Below, piece after piece: positions 59,664 to 64,000 of a stretch of DNA of 64,000 bases. Position 1 is the first letter of the stretch; each line of letters opens with the position of its first letter. Source of the stretch: Mumia xiangluensis (GTDB lineage Bacteria; Actinomycetota; Actinomycetes; Propionibacteriales; Nocardioidaceae); NCBI RefSeq assembly GCF_010994095.1, contig NZ_WJYO01000001.1:620001-684000 (forward strand). The letters run 5' to 3'. Below the pieces are notes generated by a model. The model made no database searches, was not told the DNA's origin, and saw only the letters and a list, made by a program, of their open reading frames with translations. Both the position numbers and the translations under genes were made by a program.

Positions 59664-62318
59664 ATGCGACACAGACGATTGCTCCCCGCCGCCGTCGTGA
59701 CGGCGTCGGTCGCCTTGCTCGGGGCCAGCCTGGTCGCGTCCACCGCCACAGCGGAGGCGCCGTACAGGATCACCTTGCCGGCAGCAGCAGCCGGCATCCA
59801 GACCCCTGAAGAGTTCTTCGGGTTCGAGATGGGGGCGGAGGGGAAGCTCGCCGCGTACCCCGACGTCCTCGACTACATGAAGTCCATCGCCAAGAGCTCC
59901 GACCGCGTCGACTACGAGACGGTCGGCGAGACGACGATGGGCAACGAGTACGCCACCGTCTTCATCAGTGCTCCGAAGAACCTGGAGCGCCTCGACGAGA
60001 TCGTGGAGATGAACCAGAAGCTCTCCGACCCCCGCAGCACCTCCGAGGCGGAGGCGAAGGCGCTCGCGCGCGAGAGCGTCCCGATCTACCACCTCGAGGC
60101 CACGATCCACTCGACCGAGGTCGGCAACGGCCAGGCGATCAACGACATCGTGCACCGGCTCGCCACGGAGGACTCGTCCTTCACCGAAGAGGTGCTCAAC
60201 AACTCGGTGATCATGCTCGTCCCGTCCCAGAACCCCGACGGCCAGCACCTCGTGGTCGACCACTTCAACCGGACCGCGGGCACGAACCTCGCGCGGACGT
60301 ACCCGGACCTGTATCACAAGTACACAGGCCACGACGACAACCGCGACTGGACGATGTTCACCCAGATCGAGGCGCAGTACAGGCTCGAGCTGGAGAAGAA
60401 GTACCGCCCCGTGATGACGCACATCCTGCACCAGCAGGGCAACGGCGGCGAGCGCCTCTTCGTCCCGCCGTACGGGGGCGTCACCAGCGCCAACGTGCCG
60501 CCGAACATGAACGCGTCGAGCTCGGCCATCGGCCAGCACGCGATGCGTCAGCTCGCGGCCGAGGGCAAGTCCGGTGTGGGCACGCAGGACTACCACATCT
60601 TCTGGACCCTCGAGCAGCCCGTCGGGTTCTTCCCGTTCACCGGCACCGGCGCGTTCCTCACCGAGCTCGCCTCCGCGGTCGACCTGGCGTACCCGCAGAA
60701 GTCGACCAACGGCCAGCCGCTCGGCCCGCAGGTGCCCACGCAGGCGCTGATCGAGCCGTACGAGAAGGACACCTGGACTCTCAAGGACATCGTCGAGTAC
60801 GCGAACACCGCCACGTACGCGGGCATGGAGTACGTCGCGCAGAACGGCGAGAAGCTGCTGTACGACAACCTGTTCTCGGTGCCGCAGGAGTACATGGAGG
60901 ACGGCGTGAAGTCGGGCGTGGAGGCGTACGTCGTCGACGCCGACCAGCGTGACCCGTACGCGACGTACGAGATGCTGGAGCGTCTGGAGTGGACGCAGGT
61001 CGAGATCGATCGTGCGACCGCGCCGTTCACCGCAGGCGGCAAGCAGTACGCCGCAGGGTCGTACGTCATCAAGACCAAGCAGCCGCGCGGCAACTGGGTC
61101 GACCAGGTGCTCGGCAAGGACACGTACCCGACCGACGACCTCCCGTACGCGGAGGCGACCACGAGCCTGCCGATCCAGATGGGCGTCGCGGTCGACGAGG
61201 TCAAGGGGGCGTTCGACGCGCAGCTCGAGCGAGTCGAGTCCGTCGAGGTCCCGGCGGTGACCATGCCGGCAGCACCCGGTGCCGCGGGGGCCTACCTCGT
61301 ACGGCCCGAGTCGTACGGCACGATCCAGGTCGTCGCGGCCCTGCAGAAGTCCAACATCACCACGTTCCGAGCGGGCAAGGAGTTCGCCGACGGCGGCACG
61401 ACGTACCCGGCGGGCACGTACGTCGTTCCCGCGACGCCGCAGGCTCGCTCGGTCCTCGCGACCGCGACGAAGAAGGTCGGCGTCCCGGTTGCGGCGACGG
61501 CGGCGGCACCGAAGGTCGAGGGCATCCAGCTCAAGCCGCGCACGCGGGTCGGTCTGCTGCGCGGGGCGAACAACATGCCCGGCGGGTGGGACATGTGGCT
61601 GATGGACCAGTACGGCATCAACTACGAGGTCGTCGGTGCGCAGGACTTCCAGAGCGGCAAGCTGATCGACGTCTACGACACGATCGTGCTGCCGCAGGGC
61701 ATCTCGAAGTCGCGGATCGTCGACGGGCTCGACCCGGAGCGGTACGACGAGGAGTTCGCGTGGGCGTACGGCGTCGGCGAGAAGGGCTGGAAGAAGCTGC
61801 GCCAGTTCGTCAAGCAGGGCGGCACGCTGCTCGCGATCGGCAGCTCGGTCGCGACCGCCAAGGAGCTGATGGACCTGCCGATCGAGCCGGCGCTGCCGAC
61901 CGACCGGGACGTGTTCGCCACCGGCGGCAGCCTGCTCAACCACGAGTTCGACAGCTCCGACATGGTTGCGTGGGGCATGCCGGACGAGTGGCCGGTGTGG
62001 CTCTACAACACCCAGGCGTGGACGCCGACCGGCAACAAGGCCGACGTCGTCTCGACCTACCCGGAGTCGGACGTCCTCGCCAGCGGCTACCTCAAGGGTG
62101 AGGACCACATCAAGGGCAAGGCGAACGTCGTGTCGTTCGACATCGGCAAGGGCAAGGTCGTCACGTACGGGTCGGAGATCACGTTCCGTACGCTGCCGCG
62201 CTCCTCGTTCAACCTGCTCTACAACGCGGTGTACGGCGGACCTGCGGCGGAGGTGAACAAGACGCAGCTGCGGAACCTGAAGCCGGCCTTCGCGGCCAAC
62301 GGCACGCTCCTCCAGTAG
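59664..62318 (+). CDS. Secreted M14 zinc carboxypeptidase
   Basis: 884 residues from ATG 59664, GGAAGG seven bases upstream. Signal peptide about 1-33 (ending TATAEA). The M14 domain (about 45-400) has the zinc pair His-x-x-Glu in IHSTEVGN (His149, Glu152), the Arg of DDNRDW and LLVPSQNPDGQ-like MLVPSQNPDGQHL. The C-terminal half (about 560-884) is a second domain with repeated beta strands and a glutamine-amidotransferase-like segment (GGTLLAIGSSVATAKEL). It removes C-terminal residues from extracellular peptides. Divergent from MocR. Confidence 0.92.
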   Translation: MRHRRLLPAAVVTASVALLGASLVASTATAEAPYRITLPAAAAGIQTPEEFFGFEMGAEGKLAAYPDVLDYMKSIAKSSDRVDYETVGETTMGNEYATVFISAPKNLERLDEIVEMNQKLSDPRSTSEAEAKALARESVPIYHLEATIHSTEVGNGQAINDIVHRLATEDSSFTEEVLNNSVIMLVPSQNPDGQHLVVDHFNRTAGTNLARTYPDLYHKYTGHDDNRDWTMFTQIEAQYRLELEKKYRPVMTHILHQQGNGGERLFVPPYGGVTSANVPPNMNASSSAIGQHAMRQLAAEGKSGVGTQDYHIFWTLEQPVGFFPFTGTGAFLTELASAVDLAYPQKSTNGQPLGPQVPTQALIEPYEKDTWTLKDIVEYANTATYAGMEYVAQNGEKLLYDNLFSVPQEYMEDGVKSGVEAYVVDADQRDPYATYEMLERLEWTQVEIDRATAPFTAGGKQYAAGSYVIKTKQPRGNWVDQVLGKDTYPTDDLPYAEATTSLPIQMGVAVDEVKGAFDAQLERVESVEVPAVTMPAAPGAAGAYLVRPESYGTIQVVAALQKSNITTFRAGKEFADGGTTYPAGTYVVPATPQARSVLATATKKVGVPVAATAAAPKVEGIQLKPRTRVGLLRGANNMPGGWDMWLMDQYGINYEVVGAQDFQSGKLIDVYDTIVLPQGISKSRIVDGLDPERYDEEFAWAYGVGEKGWKKLRQFVKQGGTLLAIGSSVATAKELMDLPIEPALPTDRDVFATGGSLLNHEFDSSDMVAWGMPDEWPVWLYNTQAWTPTGNKADVVSTYPESDVLASGYLKGEDHIKGKANVVSFDIGKGKVVTYGSEITFRTLPRSSFNLLYNAVYGGPAAEVNKTQLRNLKPAFAANGTLLQ

Positions 62319-62328
62319 CGGCACACCT

Positions 62329-62537
62329 CGCTGGTTGAGCGAGCACTCTCCGCTGGTTGAGCGAGCACCCTCCGCTGGTTGAGCGAGCACTCTCCGCTGG
62401 TTGAGCGAGCACCCTCCGCTGGTTGAGCGAGCACCCTCCGCTGGTTGAGCGAGCACCCTCCGCTGGTTGAGCGAGCGAAGCGAGTCGAAACCACACAGCC
62501 GCCGCGGTTTCGACTCGCAAGCTCGCTCAACCAGCGG
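62329..62537. repeat. Dispersed repeat R1, cluster E: 22-bp tandem array ending in an inverted pair
   Basis: Seven CGCTGGTTGAGCGAGC cores start at 62329, 62351, 62373, 62395, 62417, 62439 and 62461 (22-bp period). The last runs on into a full-length copy to 62492. A second full copy lies in opposite orientation at 62506-62537, so the pair forms a hairpin with arms of about 31 bases and a 13-nt loop. This gap separates the converging M14 and carbonic anhydrase genes. Confidence 0.92.
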
Positions 62538-62619
62538 CTGGGGGCTCACTCGGCGTCGCGGAGCAGCTTGCCCGGCAAGCTCGCTCAACCAGCGGCTGGG
62601 GGCTCACTCGGCGTCGCGG
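62517..62619. repeat. 58-bp partial duplication including the carbonic-anhydrase gene tail
   Basis: The 45-base segment 62517-62561 recurs at 62575-62619. It contains GCTCGCTCAACCAGCGG and the stop with the codons for Arg-Asp-Ala-Glu of the gamma-CA gene. The copy outside the gene (62517-62561) is therefore a stray 3' end. Confidence 0.85.
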
Positions 62620-63128
62620 TGCAGCTCGGTGAGTGCGAGGTAGTTGCGTGCGTTCACCGTGAGTCGCTCGCGTTCCTCGTCGGTGAGGGCGCGGCGCACC
62701 TTGCCCGGCACCCCCGCGACGAGCGAGCCCGGCGGGATGTCGGCGTTCTCGAGGACGACGGTGCCCGCGGCGACCATCGAGCCGGCGCCGATCTTCGCGC
62801 CGTTGAGCACGACCGCGCCCATGCCGATCAGCGAGTCGTCCTCGACGGTGCATCCGTGCAGCACGGCGCGGTGTCCGACCGAGACTCCGCTGCCGAGCGT
62901 GACCGGCTTGTCGGTGTCGACGTGGAACACGCAGCCGTCCTGGACGTTGCTGCGCTCGCCGATCGTGATCGGTGCGTTGTCGGCGCGGAGGACGGCGCCG
63001 TACCAGACGCTCGCCTGCGGCCCGAGGGTCACGGCGCCGGTGAGGACGGCCGTCGGAGCGACGTACGAGGTGGGATCGAGATCGGGGCTGGTCCCGGCGA
63101 TGGTCCGGAGCAGAGGTGCGTCGGTCAT
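62604..63128 (-). CDS. Gamma-carbonic-anhydrase-like hexapeptide protein (YrdA-like)
   Basis: 174 residues from ATG 63128. Left-handed beta-helix hexapeptides run through VWYGAVLRADNAPITIGERSNVQDGCVFHV, with His metal ligands in VFHVD, VGHRAVLHGC (three His across about 78-100), then MGAVVLNGAKIGAGSMVAAGTVV. The closest families are YrdA/PaaY and CamH gamma-class carbonic anhydrases, some of which are active. It is co-oriented with the upstream TetR gene, 31 bases apart. Confidence 0.9.
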   Translation of the reverse strand: MTDAPLLRTIAGTSPDLDPTSYVAPTAVLTGAVTLGPQASVWYGAVLRADNAPITIGERSNVQDGCVFHVDTDKPVTLGSGVSVGHRAVLHGCTVEDDSLIGMGAVVLNGAKIGAGSMVAAGTVVLENADIPPGSLVAGVPGKVRRALTDEERERLTVNARNYLALTELHRDAE

Positions 63129-63159
63129 GGCCCCGATCGTGCCACGACCAGCAGCGCCT

Positions 63160-63711
63160 TCAGCCGAGGAGGGCTCTCCGCGCCATCTGGGTGAGCAGCT
63201 CCGCCATCGCGTCCTCGGAGATCCGGGCGCTGTGCGGGGTGGAGTTGAGGAGCCCGAACGTCGCCTGTACGGCGGCGCGTGCGGTCCGCTGGTCGAGGTC
63301 GGGCCGCAGGCTGCGCAGGGCCCCGACCCACGTGTCGACGTAGCCGAGCTGGAGCTCACGGACCTGTTCGCGGCTCGACTCGTCGAGGTTCGTCCACTCG
63401 CGCTCCTGCACGACGATCAGCGCAGGGTTCGTGAGCGCGAAGTCGATGTGGAACGCGACCAGCGCGTCGAGCGCCTCCTTGGCGTCGGTGGCCTGGTCGA
63501 CACGCGTGCGGCCGCCGGTGCGCAGGGTGTGGCTGATCCCGACCAGCATCTCGGACAGGATCGCATCCTTGCCGGGGAAGTGGCGGTAGAGCGCAGGACC
63601 CGACACCCCGCACGCGGCGCCGATGTCGTGGACTGAGACACCGTGGAACCCCCGCTCGGCGAAGAGCGCTGCAGCGGTGGAGAGGATCTGCTCCTGACGG
63701 ATGGTGGCCAC
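63160..63711 (-). CDS. TetR-family regulator
   Basis: 183 residues from GTG 63711 (VATIRQEQILSTAAALFAERG). Helix-turn-helix VSVHDIGAACGVSGPALYRHFPGKDAIL (about 25-52). The C-terminal pattern NPALIVVQEREWTNL and RELQLGYVDTWV resembles KstR2-like TetR regulators of lipid or acyl-CoA metabolism. It lies between the carbonic anhydrase gene and the structured RNA at 63.77-63.94 kb, which could be its leader. Confidence 0.88.
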   Translation of the reverse strand: MATIRQEQILSTAAALFAERGFHGVSVHDIGAACGVSGPALYRHFPGKDAILSEMLVGISHTLRTGGRTRVDQATDAKEALDALVAFHIDFALTNPALIVVQEREWTNLDESSREQVRELQLGYVDTWVGALRSLRPDLDQRTARAAVQATFGLLNSTPHSARISEDAMAELLTQMARRALLG

Positions 63712-63765
63712 GCGGCAATGCTAGGTCGCCGCCGACGGTGAGGGTCGGCGGCGCTCTCGATACAC

Positions 63766-63936
63766 AGAAAAAGAGCGGCCGGCGGAGAACCGCCGGCCGC
63801 TGGGTCCGTGAGCGGTCTCGGGTCCGCTCACGAACGCTTCTCCTCCGCGTCACGGGGGCCGCGCGGAGGAGGTTCGGGGTGTTACAGAGAGAAATCTGCC
63901 ATGAATTCACCCCTGTGGGAATGGCAGAATGCAGCC
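63766..63936 (-). ncRNA. Structured leader or small RNA with a six-residue ORF
   Basis: Minus-strand transcript inferred from a TATTAG -10 hexamer (63948-63943) to the terminator T-run. In order: an ATGGCAGA start-codon stem (CTGCCAT at 63927-63921 pairs with ATGGCAG at 63902-63896), a mini-ORF ATG-to-TAA at 63902-63882 (Met-Ala-Asp-Phe-Ser-Leu) with AGGGGTG five bases upstream, a CCTCCTCC stretch, a 10-bp hairpin with a CCCCC loop (63871-63840), a 9-bp hairpin (63832-63807) and the terminator. It ends at the window edge, so a gene further right might be its source. Confidence 0.5.
63774..63801 (-). terminator. Intrinsic terminator of the edge RNA
   Basis: AGCGGCCGGCGG and its complement with a 4-nt loop; on the minus strand the stem is followed by CTTTTTCT. 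One of the few terminators here with a clear T-run. It is 63 bases before the TetR start. Confidence 0.88.
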
Positions 63937-64000
63937 ATGTCACTAATACGCCATGCATGCGCCGTTTGGCTCGCGATTCCAGCAATTCCAGGACAGGGGC

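Noticed and set aside
62329-62480. Possible CRISPR array (22-bp period)
   Set aside because: Units are contiguous and nearly identical with no unique spacers.
59616-62588. A 990-codon minus-strand open frame
   Set aside because: It is the antisense of the M14 peptidase, extended through the R1 repeat array.
30540-62600. Insertion sequence or transposon remnants as the source of R1/R2 repeats
   Set aside because: No transposase, resolvase or inverted terminal repeats are found in the window next to any cluster.
63766-63936. Assignment of the edge RNA to the 6C small-RNA family
   Set aside because: One loop has five consecutive C and the other three, not six in both, and the mini-ORF does not fit. 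The resemblance is only general.

Overview
The window is 64 kb of high-GC actinobacterial chromosome. Gene order and protein families point to the Propionibacteriales, most likely Nocardioidaceae; this is inferred from gene content, since no marker gene could be compared with a database. The left end lies near the replication origin: the end of gyrA, a DUF3566 protein, tRNA-Ile, a DLW-39-type micro-protein and tRNA-Ala, then about 22 kb further the crgA / pknB-pbpA-rodA-pstP-fhaB-fhaA cell-division and signalling cluster and tRNA-Leu. That is the conserved actinobacterial layout, in its Streptomyces-like form without pknA.

Region by region. 1-2.2 kb: gyrA end, DUF3566, tRNAs. 2.2-4.7 kb: minus-strand operon of an SGNH hydrolase, an LLM-type oxidoreductase and a class I glutamine amidotransferase. 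4.7-10.2 kb: peptide-type ABC importer with a lipoprotein receptor, one permease, and a fused permease-ATPase-ATPase protein. 10.5-13.1 kb: glyA, SURF1, DUF3817. 13.1-17.2 kb: enoyl-CoA hydratase, basic YtxH-like protein, cyclophilin, zinc-finger rhomboid protease, DUF881, crgA. 17.3-24.7 kb: the PASTA kinase/phosphatase/FHA/PBP/RodA operon. 25-35 kb: accessory metabolism and regulators (alditol oxidase-like, SDR, hydrolase/TetR/membrane operon, GNAT, ArfB, CoA-binding protein, HNH lipoprotein, VOC, TetR with a divergent MDR oxidoreductase, beta-lactamase-fold hydrolase). 36-38.6 kb: ABC-2 exporter plus an EXLDI protein, separated by a 31-bp tandem array. 38.7-44.1 kb: secreted FG-GAP protein, anchored DUF4185-like protein, HdeD-like protein, P450, DUF488. 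44.2-49.5 kb: two large secreted phosphohydrolases (ExeM/NucH nuclease and 5'-nucleotidase). 49.6-53 kb: YigZ, a small membrane protein, TetR and a divergent MFS exporter. 53.2-62.3 kb: secreted M6 and M14 peptidases flanking a purine phosphorylase, an NCS1 nucleobase permease and a MocR regulator. 62.6-64 kb: gamma-class carbonic anhydrase, TetR, and a structured non-coding or leader RNA at the edge.

Working together, the right half reads as a nutrient-scavenging segment. A secreted DNase, a secreted 5'-nucleotidase, a purine nucleoside phosphorylase and an NCS1 permease form a plausible extracellular-DNA-to-nucleobase-and-phosphate route, and a PHO-box-like element precedes the nuclease. 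M6 and M14 peptidases plus the peptide ABC importer form a parallel protein route.

Two related intergenic repeat families (cores GCTGGTTGAGCGAGC and GCTGGTCGAGGCCGGAGCG) occur in five clusters. The least explained elements are the edge RNA with a six-codon ORF whose start codon can be paired (63.77-63.95 kb), the EXLDI/ABC module with its operator-like palindrome, the long-armed hairpin at 50.3 kb and a MocR regulator whose aminotransferase domain lacks its lysine.
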